The notes beneath the pieces are model-generated. The model was not told where the DNA came from. It saw only the letters and a list, made by a program, of their open reading frames with translations, and made no database searches. The translations under genes were made by a program, and so were the position numbers. From positions 1 to 27,216 of the forward strand of contig JACKNE010000024.1 in assembly GCA_024235035.1 (NCBI GenBank): DNA of 27,216 nucleotides, read 5' to 3'. Positions 5,870-16,103 of this stretch are shown in pieces (position 1 is the stretch's first letter; every line of letters begins with the position of its first letter). The DNA comes from Gammaproteobacteria bacterium. GTDB lineage: Bacteria > Pseudomonadota > Gammaproteobacteria > Competibacterales > Competibacteraceae.

Positions 5870-7603
5870 ATGGCTGGCCGTATTCCCCAAGAGTTCCTTG
5901 ATCAGTTGCTCAGCCGGGTGGACCTTGTCGAGGTCATCAACACTCGGGTGCCGTTGCGTCGTGCAGGCCATGATTTCATGGCCTGCTGTCCGTTTCATGC
6001 GGAAAAGACACCCTCATTCTCGGTGAGTCCGCGCAAGCAGTTCTACCATTGCTTCGGTTGCGGCGCTCATGGCAATGCCATCGGTTTTCTTATAGCCTAC
6101 GAACGATTGGAGTTCCTGGACGCTGTTGAAGAGCTGGCCCGGTTGGCTGGTCTGGAAATACCAAAAACTGGCAGTGGCGGCGGTGATGCATCGCGTGCGC
6201 TCCTGGAATGGTTGGCCTGTGCCGACCGCTTTTTCCGTCAGCAACTGCGGGAACACCCCACCCGGCAGCATGCGGTGAATTATTTGCGCCAGCGTGGCTT
6301 AACCGGGCAGATTGCTGGTGTGTTCGGTATTGGCTACGCGCCACCCGGTTGGGATTCGCTAAGCCGAATACTGCGCGAAAGTGGCGCCCAACCTGAGGAG
6401 ATCGTTAACGCTGGTCTGGCGAGTCGTGATGAGCAGAACCGACTGCGTGACCGGTTTCGTGACCGAATCATTTTTCCGATCCGTGACCGTCGTGGCCGGA
6501 TTATCGCCTTCGGCGGGCGGGCGCTGGATGACGTCGCCACTCCCAAATATCTCAACTCACCGGAAACTTCGTTGTTTCACAAAGGGTCAGAATTGTATGG
6601 GCTGTATGAAGCCCGTACCCGCATCCGGCGCCTGCAGCGACTGGTGGTAGTCGAAGGCTATATGGATGTAGTGGCGTTAGCCCAGCATGGTATTTCCTAT
6701 GCGGTTGCAACCCTAGGCACGGCTACCAGCGCCGAACATATCGAACGGCTATTTCGAGTGGTCAACGATCTAGTGTTCTGCTTTGATGGTGACCGGGCAG
6801 GTCGAACGGCTGGCTGGCGAGCATTGGAAACGGCATTACCTTTCCTACGTGATGGTCGGCAAATTAGTTTCCTTTTTCTGCCAGATGGTGAAGATCCAGA
6901 TAGTTTGGTCCGGCGGGAAGGGCAAGCGGTCTTCGAGCAGCGATTGGAGCAGGCTACATCATTGGCCGATTATCTGTTTGCCGAGTTGCGTACCCGAGTC
7001 GATCCTGACACGCTCGCTGGGCGCGCCCGTTTGGCTGAATTGGCTCGGCCGTTGCTGGAGAAACTGCCTGAAGGACACTTCCGTGATCTCATGGTTGCCC
7101 GGTTACGGCAAGAAGCACAATTGATCAACACTCGGTTGCGTCTGCCCACCCCAGTTTCTGTCCGCCTATCCGATAACAATGCGCAGCTCACCCGTACTCC
7201 ACTGCGTAAGGCGATCGCTCTGCTGCTGTATCGGCCGGAGCTGGCGCAACAGGTAGCGCTCGACGATCCTGCCCTGCAGGACAGCCGGGAACCTGGTGTG
7301 AGATTGCTGGCGAATTTGTTGACTATCCTGCATGCCCATCCCACATTGACTATTGCAGCGTTACTCGAGCGCTATCGAAATACGCGCGAGGGTGCGATCT
7401 TGGAGCGGTTGGCGCAATGGCGTCTGGAAACACCGGAAGACGAGTATCAATTCGAGAAAGAGTTCGCGGACATCCTGAACTATCTGCGACGACGTGCTGA
7501 TCCCGCAAAACAGTGGCTGGAAACCCTGCTACAGCGTCGGACACCCATAAGTAGGGAAGAACGCAAAGCCTTTCGGAACTTCGATCGATTTAAAAAGGTC
7601 TAA
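5870..7603 (+). CDS. dnaG: DNA primase DnaG
   Basis: The 577-residue primase starts MAGRIPQEFLDQLLSRVDLV, the conserved beginning, so ATG 5870 is preferred over an upstream GTG at 5825 that falls in the terminator hairpin. The zinc-binding domain has C40, H43, C61 and C64 (CPFH and CFGC). The Toprim catalytic core shows VVEGYMDVVALAQHG and CFDGDRAGR with the metal-binding acidic residues. The C-terminal part (about 430-577) is the less conserved DnaB-interaction region. It synthesises RNA primers at the replication fork. Position between yqeY and rpoD is the classical macromolecular synthesis operon. No good Shine-Dalgarno sequence is visible, consistent with low primase output. Confidence 0.97.
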   Translation: MAGRIPQEFLDQLLSRVDLVEVINTRVPLRRAGHDFMACCPFHAEKTPSFSVSPRKQFYHCFGCGAHGNAIGFLIAYERLEFLDAVEELARLAGLEIPKTGSGGGDASRALLEWLACADRFFRQQLREHPTRQHAVNYLRQRGLTGQIAGVFGIGYAPPGWDSLSRILRESGAQPEEIVNAGLASRDEQNRLRDRFRDRIIFPIRDRRGRIIAFGGRALDDVATPKYLNSPETSLFHKGSELYGLYEARTRIRRLQRLVVVEGYMDVVALAQHGISYAVATLGTATSAEHIERLFRVVNDLVFCFDGDRAGRTAGWRALETALPFLRDGRQISFLFLPDGEDPDSLVRREGQAVFEQRLEQATSLADYLFAELRTRVDPDTLAGRARLAELARPLLEKLPEGHFRDLMVARLRQEAQLINTRLRLPTPVSVRLSDNNAQLTRTPLRKAIALLLYRPELAQQVALDDPALQDSREPGVRLLANLLTILHAHPTLTIAALLERYRNTREGAILERLAQWRLETPEDEYQFEKEFADILNYLRRRADPAKQWLETLLQRRTPISREERKAFRNFDRFKKV

Positions 7604-7614
7604 TAAGGCTTTTT

Positions 7615-7645
7615 TTGATAAAGAATGGAAATTTCATAATATGAT
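7615..7645 (+). promoter_or_regulatory. Possible extra promoter ahead of rpoD
   Basis: TTGATA (7615-7620) and TATGAT (7640-7645) are separated by 19 bases in the 84-base dnaG-rpoD gap, which is AT-rich. The spacing is longer than ideal. Internal promoters for rpoD are known in E. coli, but this one is only a candidate. Confidence 0.3.
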
Positions 7646-7687
7646 CCCCAGTTTAGCTTTTTTATCCATACAGCATGTGAACAGGTT

Positions 7688-9616
7688 ATGAGCGAGCAGC
7701 AACAGTCACAATTGAAGAAGTTGATCGCCCGCGGCAAGGAGAAGGGATTCCTAACCTATGCTGAGGTGAATGACCATTTACCCGATGATATCGTCGATCC
7801 TGAGCAGATTGAAGATATCATCGCAATGATCAATGACATGGGTATCGAAGTCCACGAGTTCGTACCTGATACCGAGACTTTATTGCTCAATGAGAATCCG
7901 GTCAACGCTGATGACGATGTCGTTGCCGAAGAAGCCGCTGCCGCACTGGCGGCAGTCGATAGTGAATTCGGGCGTACTACCGATCCGGTCCGCATGTACA
8001 TGCGGGAGATGGGGACTGTCGAGCTATTGACCCGCGAAGGCGAAATTCAGATTGCCAAGCGCATTGAGGAGGGTATGAGCCAAGTGCTGTCGGCACTGGC
8101 CAGTCATCCACTGACCATTGGTGAACTCCTGAAAATCTACCACTCGATCAGTGAAAACGGTACCCGATTAGCCGATGTGGTCAGTGGTTTCAACGACACT
8201 GAAGAATCTGACCCTGCCCCGCTACTGTCGGATGATGGAAACTCGCTCGCTGCCGAGGAAGAGCCGGATGTGATGAGCGAAAAGGAGATGTCGGAAGCGC
8301 CGGAGGAAGTGTCGGAAACACCAGAGGAGCATGAAGAAGTCGTTGAAGGCGATGACGAGAGTGAGGAGGATGAGAGCGCGCAAAATACTGTGGTCGAGAC
8401 TGGTCCCGATCCTGAGGAAACATCTCGCCGTTTCGCAGATCTGCGATTGCTTTACGAGCAAACTTTAGCCAGCGTAGATGAATTGGGTCTTCAAGATCCA
8501 CAGACCCAAACCCTGCGCCAGCAGTTGAGTGAGCGTTTCTTGCAGTTTCGTTTGGTGCCGAAGACCCTCGATCAGTTGATTTTCAAGCTACATGAGATGG
8601 CTGAGCGTATTCGTACCCATGAAAAACAGGTGATGTCTCTCTGTGTGGGCAAGGCGCAGATGCCACGTAAGACCTTTATCACCAGCTTTCCACAGAACGA
8701 AACCCGGCTGGATTGGATCAATGAGCAGGTGCAGGCTGGCAAGAAATACTCAGCGGTACTGGCAGCTTATTGTGAAGATGTCCGGGAGGCGCAGCGACGG
8801 TTGCAGGCGATTGAGCAGGAGGCCAGGCTGTCAGTTCATGAAATCAAGGATATTAATCGTCATATGTCGATCGGTGAAGCCAAGGCGCGGCGGGCGAAGA
8901 AGGAAATGGTCGAAGCCAATCTACGGTTGGTGATTTCCATCGCCAAGAAGTATACCAATCGTGGTTTACAGTTTCTGGATCTGATCCAGGAAGGTAACAT
9001 TGGTTTGATGAAAGCGGTGGACAAGTTTGAATATCGGCGTGGCTATAAATTTTCGACCTATGCTACTTGGTGGATTCGCCAAGCCATTACCCGGTCGATT
9101 GCTGATCAGGCTCGGACGATTCGTATTCCGGTGCATATGATCGAGACGATCAACAAATTGAACCGGATTTCCCGGCAGATGCTACAGGAGATGGGCCGCG
9201 AGCCGACACCGGAAGAATTGGCCAGTCGCATGGAGATGCCGGAGGATAAGGTCCGCAAGGTGTTGAAGATTGCCAAGGAGCCGATTTCGATGGAGACGCC
9301 GATTGGCGATGATGAGGATTCTCATCTAGGTGACTTCATTGAGGATTTGAGTGTCCTGTCGCCAGTGGAGGCCGCTACGGTTGAGGGCTTACGTGAATCG
9401 ACGCGCGAGGTGTTGGCAACTCTGACCCCGCGTGAAGCCAAGGTGCTGCGGATGCGATTCGGGATCGATATGCCTACTGATCACACTTTAGAGGAAGTCG
9501 GCAAGCAATTTGATGTGACTCGTGAGCGCATTCGTCAGATCGAGGCTAAAGCCTTGCGTAAGTTGCGCCATCCCAACCGTTCGGAACAGTTGCGCAGTTT
9601 TCTAGATCTGGAATAA
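7688..9616 (+). CDS. rpoD: Primary sigma factor RpoD (sigma-70)
   Basis: A 642-residue group 1 sigma factor. Region 1.1 occupies about residues 1-80 (SQLKKLIARGKEKGFLTYAE), region 1.2 follows from DPVRMYMREMGTVELLTREGE, and a non-conserved spacer with a very acidic stretch (about 165-240) comes next. Region 2 contains the -10 recognition helix (YATWWIRQAITRSIADQAR), region 3 PVHMIETINKLNR, and region 4.2 the -35 recognition helix (TLEEVGKQFDVTRERIRQI). It ends RSFLDLE, close to the usual RSFLDD. It directs RNA polymerase to housekeeping promoters. It is the last protein gene of the operon; tRNA-Ile2 follows 46 bases after the stop, a position also used in E. coli and pseudomonads. Confidence 0.98.
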   Translation: MSEQQQSQLKKLIARGKEKGFLTYAEVNDHLPDDIVDPEQIEDIIAMINDMGIEVHEFVPDTETLLLNENPVNADDDVVAEEAAAALAAVDSEFGRTTDPVRMYMREMGTVELLTREGEIQIAKRIEEGMSQVLSALASHPLTIGELLKIYHSISENGTRLADVVSGFNDTEESDPAPLLSDDGNSLAAEEEPDVMSEKEMSEAPEEVSETPEEHEEVVEGDDESEEDESAQNTVVETGPDPEETSRRFADLRLLYEQTLASVDELGLQDPQTQTLRQQLSERFLQFRLVPKTLDQLIFKLHEMAERIRTHEKQVMSLCVGKAQMPRKTFITSFPQNETRLDWINEQVQAGKKYSAVLAAYCEDVREAQRRLQAIEQEARLSVHEIKDINRHMSIGEAKARRAKKEMVEANLRLVISIAKKYTNRGLQFLDLIQEGNIGLMKAVDKFEYRRGYKFSTYATWWIRQAITRSIADQARTIRIPVHMIETINKLNRISRQMLQEMGREPTPEELASRMEMPEDKVRKVLKIAKEPISMETPIGDDEDSHLGDFIEDLSVLSPVEAATVEGLRESTREVLATLTPREAKVLRMRFGIDMPTDHTLEEVGKQFDVTRERIRQIEAKALRKLRHPNRSEQLRSFLDLE

Positions 9617-9662
9617 ACCGACTGGCGGAGAGAGGGAATAACGGTTAAGCTTCCAGTGTTTC

Positions 9663-9735
<73 letters not shown>

Positions 9736-9744
9736 TCGAAAGCC

Positions 9745-9773
9745 CAACCCACCAGCTGAAAGCTGGTGGGTTG
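9745..9773. terminator. Perfect 13-bp inverted repeat, probable bidirectional terminator
   Basis: Two 13-base arms (9745-9757 and 9761-9773) are perfectly complementary around a GAA loop, ten bases after tRNA-Ile2. It lies between convergent units, rpoD-tRNA from the left and the hemerythrin gene from the right. T-rich but interrupted sequence follows on the plus strand. A terminator is the simplest reading; a dispersed repeat is possible. Confidence 0.6.
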
Positions 9774-9828
9774 AGACTCTTATTATCAAGATCAAAAAAT
9801 TTTTTACATTTAGTTGCTATCAATCTGG

Positions 9829-10269
9829 TTAGATTTTTGGTAGTTGTGGTCTGGTTTTAACTAATCTGACATTTTTTTCCTTAAGCACTAATCCATAATG
9901 TTGGTCAAAAGTTAAAACATGATTAACTAATAAATCGCGCATAAAATTTTCCAGCTCAATTAGATCTGGAACATTGCCTTTGATAATTTTTTCTTGGGTA
10001 TTTTCTATATACTTAGCAAATCGTTTATGTTCACACTGATGAGTAGCGTACTCTTGATAATCAATATCTCTCATGAGGTTTTCTTCTGTTTGAAAGTGAA
10101 CCCAAATATATTCAGATAATTCATTAACTATTAATTTAATTTCTTCTATGTTATTATTTTTTCTAATGGATTCGAAAAATGTATTTACTAAATAAGCTAG
10201 GTTTTTGTGTTGGTTATCGATCTCATAAACTCCTATATTAAATCGATTATCCCATTCAAAAAATGACAT
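9829..10269 (-). CDS. Bacteriohemerythrin
   Basis: A 146-residue single-domain hemerythrin. The seven expected di-iron ligands are in place: H21 (DNQHKNL), H58 and E62 (HFQTE), H77 and H81 (HQCEH), H117 and D122 (HVLTFD). These proteins bind oxygen reversibly at a non-haem di-iron site and may store, deliver or sense it. ATG 10269 was chosen over an upstream ATG because a GAGGG site lies just before it and the family begins at FEWDNRFNIGV. The gene is strikingly AT-rich against its GC-rich neighbours and has AT-ending codons, suggesting recent acquisition. It stands alone, convergent with rpoD and divergent from the atp operon. Confidence 0.93.
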   Translation of the reverse strand: MSFFEWDNRFNIGVYEIDNQHKNLAYLVNTFFESIRKNNNIEEIKLIVNELSEYIWVHFQTEENLMRDIDYQEYATHQCEHKRFAKYIENTQEKIIKGNVPDLIELENFMRDLLVNHVLTFDQHYGLVLKEKNVRLVKTRPQLPKI

Positions 10270-10775
10270 ATCGTACCCTCTTTGTTTTTCAATTGTTGTG
10301 CTAGCCCATCTGAAGGGCGACGGGCGATTCAAAATCGCCGGCGTTCAGACGCTAATCTCGTTTGAAACGGTCATTCCAACTGACCAAGCTGCTTCATCTT
10401 GAAAAGTTCGGACGCGTAATGGATGGCATCTGGCCGGTCAGATCGCTCGAAAAGTCTTGTGTACATCTTGGGTATTCTTATAAACCGACCGCTTGCTTGC
10501 TCAGACCTCCAGATTTGAGAGCCTGATTGCCTGAAAAGCCGAATATCGTGTTTACAGAGGTAGGCTCTAAACCTCCTATTTTAGCGGAGAAACAGCTGAC
10601 TCGGTCAAGAGTGGTTGATTGGATTGGGATTGATTTGCTAAATCCAATGAAGTTATTTTCTCTTACAGGACACTGTTCTGATGAGAAGCGTAATATGCTC
10701 ATGATTAAGGTGTATTTCTAGTTACGAAAAAACTAATGGTATATGTGTAATTATAAAGATACATAGTGATTTTCG
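10270..10775. other. Gene-poor interval between hemerythrin and the atp promoter
   Basis: I see no gene I can support. Small stems occur at 10323-10329/10333-10339, 10341-10344/10349-10352, 10369-10373/10381-10385 and 10618-10625/10641-10648 (8 bp perfect). Short open frames exist on both strands at about 10478-10721, but they have no ribosome binding site, overlap each other and resemble nothing I know. It could be a decayed insertion that came with the hemerythrin gene. Confidence 0.4.
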
Positions 10776-10805
10776 TTGACCCTGATACGCCATATTCCCT
10801 ATAAT
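10776..10805 (+). promoter_or_regulatory. Promoter of the ATP synthase operon
   Basis: TTGACC (10776-10781) and a perfect TATAAT (10800-10805) are separated by 18 bases. The predicted start near 10812 leaves a leader of about 155 bases before atpI. This is the best sigma-70 match upstream of the operon. Confidence 0.65.
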
Positions 10806-10966
10806 TTTGGGGTGCTCTACGGGTAAGGCGAATTGGGGAGTGGAAGATCCCATGCAGGGCGCCAGAATACCGTGGAAAAGACACGACAAGACCCGAATAT
10901 ATAAAAAGATAACGATTATAAACATGTCCAGTACAACGCAGCGCCTGGATCGTTAGGAGTATGATC

Positions 10967-11347
10967 ATGGGCGCGAAAAAAATCACCCAGATAATCATCG
11001 CCATTCAGCTGCTCACCACGCTGTTGATTGCTGCGGTTTCGTTGGTCATCAGCGATGCTCGTGCTGCATATTCCGCAGTGATCGGTGGTGGAATCAGCGC
11101 ACTGGTTACCTTCTATTTCGCCAGCAAAGTTTTTTCAGTACGTATTGGCTCACCCGCCGCCAAGGTCGCCCGAGCGTTTTATATGGGCGAGGTCGTCAAG
11201 CTGTCGCTGACCGTCCTCCTGCTCAGCGCCGTACTCCTCTGGTTGCCGGTTTCCCCCCTTCCTCTCCTGTTGGCGTATATGGCGGCGCTAATGGCGTACT
11301 GGCTGGCATTACCCTTCACATTCGATGCTTCGGTGAGGACGCTATGA
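10967..11347 (+). CDS. atpI: ATP synthase protein I
   Basis: The 126-residue protein is hydrophobic, with four predicted membrane segments (roughly residues 8-28, 34-54, 70-92 and 94-115). AtpI is the least conserved member of the operon; it helps assemble the c-ring and may carry magnesium. ATG 10967 (MGAKKITQ) sits seven bases after TTAGGAG; another ATG two codons upstream is too close to it. Its stop overlaps the atpB start by four bases (ATGA), supporting translational coupling. Identification rests largely on position and topology. Confidence 0.88.
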   Translation: MGAKKITQIIIAIQLLTTLLIAAVSLVISDARAAYSAVIGGGISALVTFYFASKVFSVRIGSPAAKVARAFYMGEVVKLSLTVLLLSAVLLWLPVSPLPLLLAYMAALMAYWLALPFTFDASVRTL

Positions 11348-12111
11348 GCGAAAGTGGTCATTCTGCAACGGGATACATCGTCCATCACTTGACCAATCTC
11401 AAGGTTGGCGAGGGATTTTGGACGCTGCATCTTGATACGATGTTTTTTTCAATCGGCCTCGGGGCATTGTTTCTGTGGCTGTTCATGAAAGCGGCGAAAT
11501 CCGCGACCAGCGACGTGCCGGGTCCTTTGCAGAATTTCTGCGAGATCATGATCGATTTCGTCGATACCCAGGTCAAAGATTCCTTCCATGGCCGAAATCC
11601 AGTCATTGCGCCGCTGGCATTGACGATCTTCGTCTGGGTATTTCTGTGGAACGCTATGGATTTAGTCCCGGTTGATCTGTTGCCGGCCATCGCCAGCCTG
11701 TTTGGTATTCCTTATCTGCGCGTCGTTCCCTCCACTGACCTGAACTCGACATTTGGCATGTCGATTTCGGTGCTGCTGCTGGTTTACTACTACAGCATCA
11801 AGGTCAAAGGGCCAGTGCATTTCACCATGGAAGTATTGACCCACCCCTTCGGTAAATGGTTCATGCCTTTCAACCTGCTGTTGCGGATTGTCGAAGATCT
11901 AGCCAAACCGATTTCGCTCGGCCTGCGGCTGTTTGGCAACCTCTATGCCGGGGAGCTGATTTTCATTCTGATCGCTCTACTGCCCTGGTGGATTCAGTTC
12001 ACTCTGGGCTGGCCTTGGGCGGTGTTTCACATCTTGGTCATCACCCTGCAAGCCTTTATTTTCATGGTATTGACCATTGTGTACCTGAGCATGGCGCACG
12101 AGGACCATTGA
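11344..12111 (+). CDS. atpB: ATP synthase Fo subunit a
   Basis: A 255-residue membrane protein with the a-subunit signature SLGLRLFGNLYAGELI, including the essential arginine facing the c-ring, and the conserved PWWIQFTLGWPWAVFHI segment near the end. It forms the two half-channels that carry protons to and from the c-ring in the inner membrane. Its start overlaps the atpI stop. The GNLYAGE and PVDLLP segments resemble the E. coli and Pseudomonas proteins. A 106-base gap with a hairpin separates it from atpE. Confidence 0.97.
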   Translation: MSESGHSATGYIVHHLTNLKVGEGFWTLHLDTMFFSIGLGALFLWLFMKAAKSATSDVPGPLQNFCEIMIDFVDTQVKDSFHGRNPVIAPLALTIFVWVFLWNAMDLVPVDLLPAIASLFGIPYLRVVPSTDLNSTFGMSISVLLLVYYYSIKVKGPVHFTMEVLTHPFGKWFMPFNLLLRIVEDLAKPISLGLRLFGNLYAGELIFILIALLPWWIQFTLGWPWAVFHILVITLQAFIFMVLTIVYLSMAHEDH

Positions 12112-12138
12112 GTTTAGCGTATAGATTGTCAACGAGAT

Positions 12139-12159
12139 CCGGTCGTCGTACGCGGCCGG
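12139..12159 (+). promoter_or_regulatory. Stem-loop and U-rich leader before atpE
   Basis: CCGGTCG (12139-12145) and CGGCCGG (12153-12159) pair with one G-U. A pyrimidine-rich stretch (about 12170-12205) follows, up to the AACGGGAG ribosome binding site of atpE. In E. coli the atpB-atpE gap holds a U-rich translation enhancer that raises c-subunit output; this may be the local equivalent. Function is inferred. Confidence 0.35.
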
Positions 12160-12217
12160 CTTCATATCCCGATTTTTCTTCATTCACACCCCCCAACCTC
12201 TCAACGGGAGACCATAA

Positions 12218-12505
12218 ATGGAAGCTGCAAGCCTGATTGCCAACGTGCAGGGTATGACCGTCATTGCCGTAGCCTTGATTCTAGGTATGGGTGCCCTAGG
12301 CACTGCCATCGGTTTCGCCCTGCTGGGCGGTAAGTTTCTGGAGGGCGCCGCTCGTCAGCCGGAAATGATTCCTGCTTTGCAGGTCAAGATGTTTATTGTT
12401 GCCGGTCTGCTTGATGCGGTGACCATGATTGGCGTTGGTATCGCTTTGTTCTTCACTTTCGCCAACCCGTTCCTCGGCCCGGTACAGCAGGCTCTGAGCC
12501 ATTGA
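12218..12505 (+). CDS. atpE: ATP synthase Fo subunit c
   Basis: A 95-residue hairpin protein with two membrane helices joined by the polar loop ARQPEM. The proton-carrying carboxylate is the aspartate in GLLDAVTMIGVG, matching E. coli D61; the sodium-binding pattern of sodium-type rings is absent, so protons are the likely coupling ion. The first helix carries the small-residue run GMGALGTAIGFALLGG needed for tight ring packing. Multiple copies form the rotor in the inner membrane. Confidence 0.97.
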   Translation: MEAASLIANVQGMTVIAVALILGMGALGTAIGFALLGGKFLEGAARQPEMIPALQVKMFIVAGLLDAVTMIGVGIALFFTFANPFLGPVQQALSH

Positions 12506-12529
12506 TCTTCTAGCTGAGGAGGTAACCGC

Positions 12530-13000
12530 GTGAACTTCAATGCCACGCTCATTGGGCAGATGATCACGTTCGGTCTTCTGGTGCTGTTTACCATGAAGTA
12601 TGTATGGCCGCCAATCATGCAGGCCATGCAGGACCGCCAGAAGCGTATCGCCGATGGCTTAGCCTCCGCCGAACGCGGTGTCCGCGAGCAGGAACTGGCT
12701 CAGGCCAAGGCCGCGCAGACGCTCAAGGAAGCTAAGCAGCAAGCCGCTGAGATCGTTGCCCAGGCTCATAAGCGAGCCAATGAAATCATTGAACAATCGA
12801 AAATGGACGCTCGTGTCGAGGGTGACCGCCAGCTCGCCGCTGCTCAAGCGGAAATCGAGCAGGAGGTTAACCGTGCTCGCGAACAGCTTCGCCATCAGGT
12901 CGTCAGTCTCGCCGTCGCCGGCGCCAGCAAGATTCTCAAGCGTGAAGCCGACGAAGCGGCTAACGCTGCCCTGCTGGATGATCTGGTTGCACAGCTCTAA
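12530..13000 (+). CDS. atpF: ATP synthase Fo subunit b
   Basis: A 156-residue stator protein: one N-terminal membrane helix (about 5-25, ITFGLLVLFTMKYVWPP) followed by a long charged, Ala/Glu/Gln-rich coiled coil. The conserved PPI motif at the membrane boundary and length identical to E. coli subunit b support it. Translation starts at GTG 12530 behind a strong GAGGAGGTAA site. It links subunit a to delta and the alpha3beta3 head. Confidence 0.96.
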   Translation: MNFNATLIGQMITFGLLVLFTMKYVWPPIMQAMQDRQKRIADGLASAERGVREQELAQAKAAQTLKEAKQQAAEIVAQAHKRANEIIEQSKMDARVEGDRQLAAAQAEIEQEVNRAREQLRHQVVSLAVAGASKILKREADEAANAALLDDLVAQL

Positions 13001-13017
13001 CCCTACGGACCACGCCA

Positions 13018-13593
13018 ATGGCTGAAACCACAACCGTCGTCCGACCTACCGCCGCCGCCCGGCCCTACGCCCGCGCTGCGTTCGAGGAAGCCCGAGAGAC
13101 CGGCAGCCTGCCGTTCTGGTCGGAACTGCTCTCGGTCGCTGGTGCTGTCGCTGCCGATCCTACCTTGCAACGTCTGCTCGGCCCTTGGAATCCGCAGATG
13201 CGTGGTGACCAGAAAGCCGAGTTGGTCGCTGGGGTATGCCGCGATGTCCGGGGCGGCCAGGCAGCGCCGGAGGCTTTCGTCACCTTTCTGAAGATGTTGG
13301 CGGAATTTCATCGCCTGCACATGCTTCCTAGCATCGCAGTCCTATTCGAGCGGTTGCGTGCGGAAGCCGAAAGCGTCCTTCACGCTGAGCTGATCAGCGC
13401 CGCTACCGTGACCGACATCCAGCGTGATCGCGTGATCGCCTCACTGAAAGTAAAATTTCAACGTGATATCGCACTGGACTGCAAGACTGATGAGTCGCTG
13501 ATCGCGGGTGCGGTGATCCGGGTCGGCGACCTAGTCATTGATGGATCGGCGCGCGGCCGGCTGGACAAACTCGTCACGGCTTTGAGCCAGTAA
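13018..13593 (+). CDS. atpH: ATP synthase F1 subunit delta
   Basis: A 191-residue OSCP/delta protein, slightly longer than the E. coli 177 because of a short N-terminal extension before ARPYARAAFEEA. The helical N-terminal domain binds alpha, and the C-terminal part (SLIAGAVIRVGDLVIDGSAR) binds the b dimer. It lies 17 bases after atpF and 15 before atpA. Confidence 0.95.
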   Translation: MAETTTVVRPTAAARPYARAAFEEARETGSLPFWSELLSVAGAVAADPTLQRLLGPWNPQMRGDQKAELVAGVCRDVRGGQAAPEAFVTFLKMLAEFHRLHMLPSIAVLFERLRAEAESVLHAELISAATVTDIQRDRVIASLKVKFQRDIALDCKTDESLIAGAVIRVGDLVIDGSARGRLDKLVTALSQ

Positions 13594-13608
13594 GGGGAAT
13601 ACCGTTTT

Positions 13609-15168
<1,560 letters not shown>

Positions 15169-15180
15169 GCGGGTGTCAGT

Positions 15181-16044
15181 ATGGCAGGCGCCAAAGAGAT
15201 ACGAACCAAAATCAAGAGTGTTCAAAGCACTCAGAAGATCACCAAGGCCATGGAGATGGTGGCGGCGAGCAAAATGCGCAAGGCGCTGGAACGCATGCAA
15301 GCGGCCCGGCCTTATGCAAATCGGATTCGCAACGTCATCTCGCACTTGGCCCATGCCCATACTGAGTATCGCAGTCCGGGACTGGTGGAACGCGAGATCA
15401 AACGGGTAGGTTTGATCGTCATCTCGACCGACCGAGGGTTATGTGGTGGCCTGAACACGAATTTGTTCAAGGCAGCCATCACCTCCATGCAGCAATGGCG
15501 GGAGCGTGGTGTCGAGATTGACCTCTGTACCATTGGGACCAAGGCATTCCAGTTCTTCCGTCGATTGCGGGGTAACATCGTCGCCCATGCATCTCACTTG
15601 GGCGATGCTCCCCGCTTCGAGGATGTGCTAGGGCCGGTTAAGGTCATGGCCGATGCGTTTGCTGAGGAGCGCATCGACGCGATCTACCTGGTGTATAACG
15701 GGTTTGTGAACACTATGAGTCAAAAGCCCAATATCGAGCGACTGGTGCCGATCACCTCCGAGGTGCAAGACACCGGGTCGGCGCATCGCTGGGACTACAT
15801 CTACGAACCTGATCCGAAGGATCTCATTGAGTTGCTGTTGCGGCGCTATGGCGAATCAGTGGTTTATCAGGCTCTGGTGGAAAATGTCGCCTGTGAAATG
15901 GCAGCGCGCATGGTGGCGATGAAGAGTGCGACAGATAACGCCGGTACGATCATCGACGAGTTACAGCTGATCTATAACAAGGCCCGACAAGCGTCGATTA
16001 CTCAGGAGTTGGCCGAGATCGTGGGCGGCGCGGCAGCGGTATGA
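15181..16044 (+). CDS. atpG: ATP synthase F1 subunit gamma
   Basis: A 287-residue central-stalk protein, the same length as in E. coli. It starts AGAKEIRTKIKSVQSTQKIT, has the STDRGLCGGLN segment, and ends with the long helix containing MKSATDNAGTIIDELQLIYN, which turns inside the head. Twelve bases separate it from atpA. Confidence 0.98.
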   Translation: MAGAKEIRTKIKSVQSTQKITKAMEMVAASKMRKALERMQAARPYANRIRNVISHLAHAHTEYRSPGLVEREIKRVGLIVISTDRGLCGGLNTNLFKAAITSMQQWRERGVEIDLCTIGTKAFQFFRRLRGNIVAHASHLGDAPRFEDVLGPVKVMADAFAEERIDAIYLVYNGFVNTMSQKPNIERLVPITSEVQDTGSAHRWDYIYEPDPKDLIELLLRRYGESVVYQALVENVACEMAARMVAMKSATDNAGTIIDELQLIYNKARQASITQELAEIVGGAAAV

Positions 16045-16103
16045 GGTCGGGTGCCTGCTCTTGGCGGGCGCACGGTGAAACCAGTTAAGGGGAACCCAAA
16101 ACA

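Noticed and set aside
10478..10721. Short frames on both strands before the atp operon
   Set aside because: They overlap each other, lack ribosome binding sites, and resemble no family I know.
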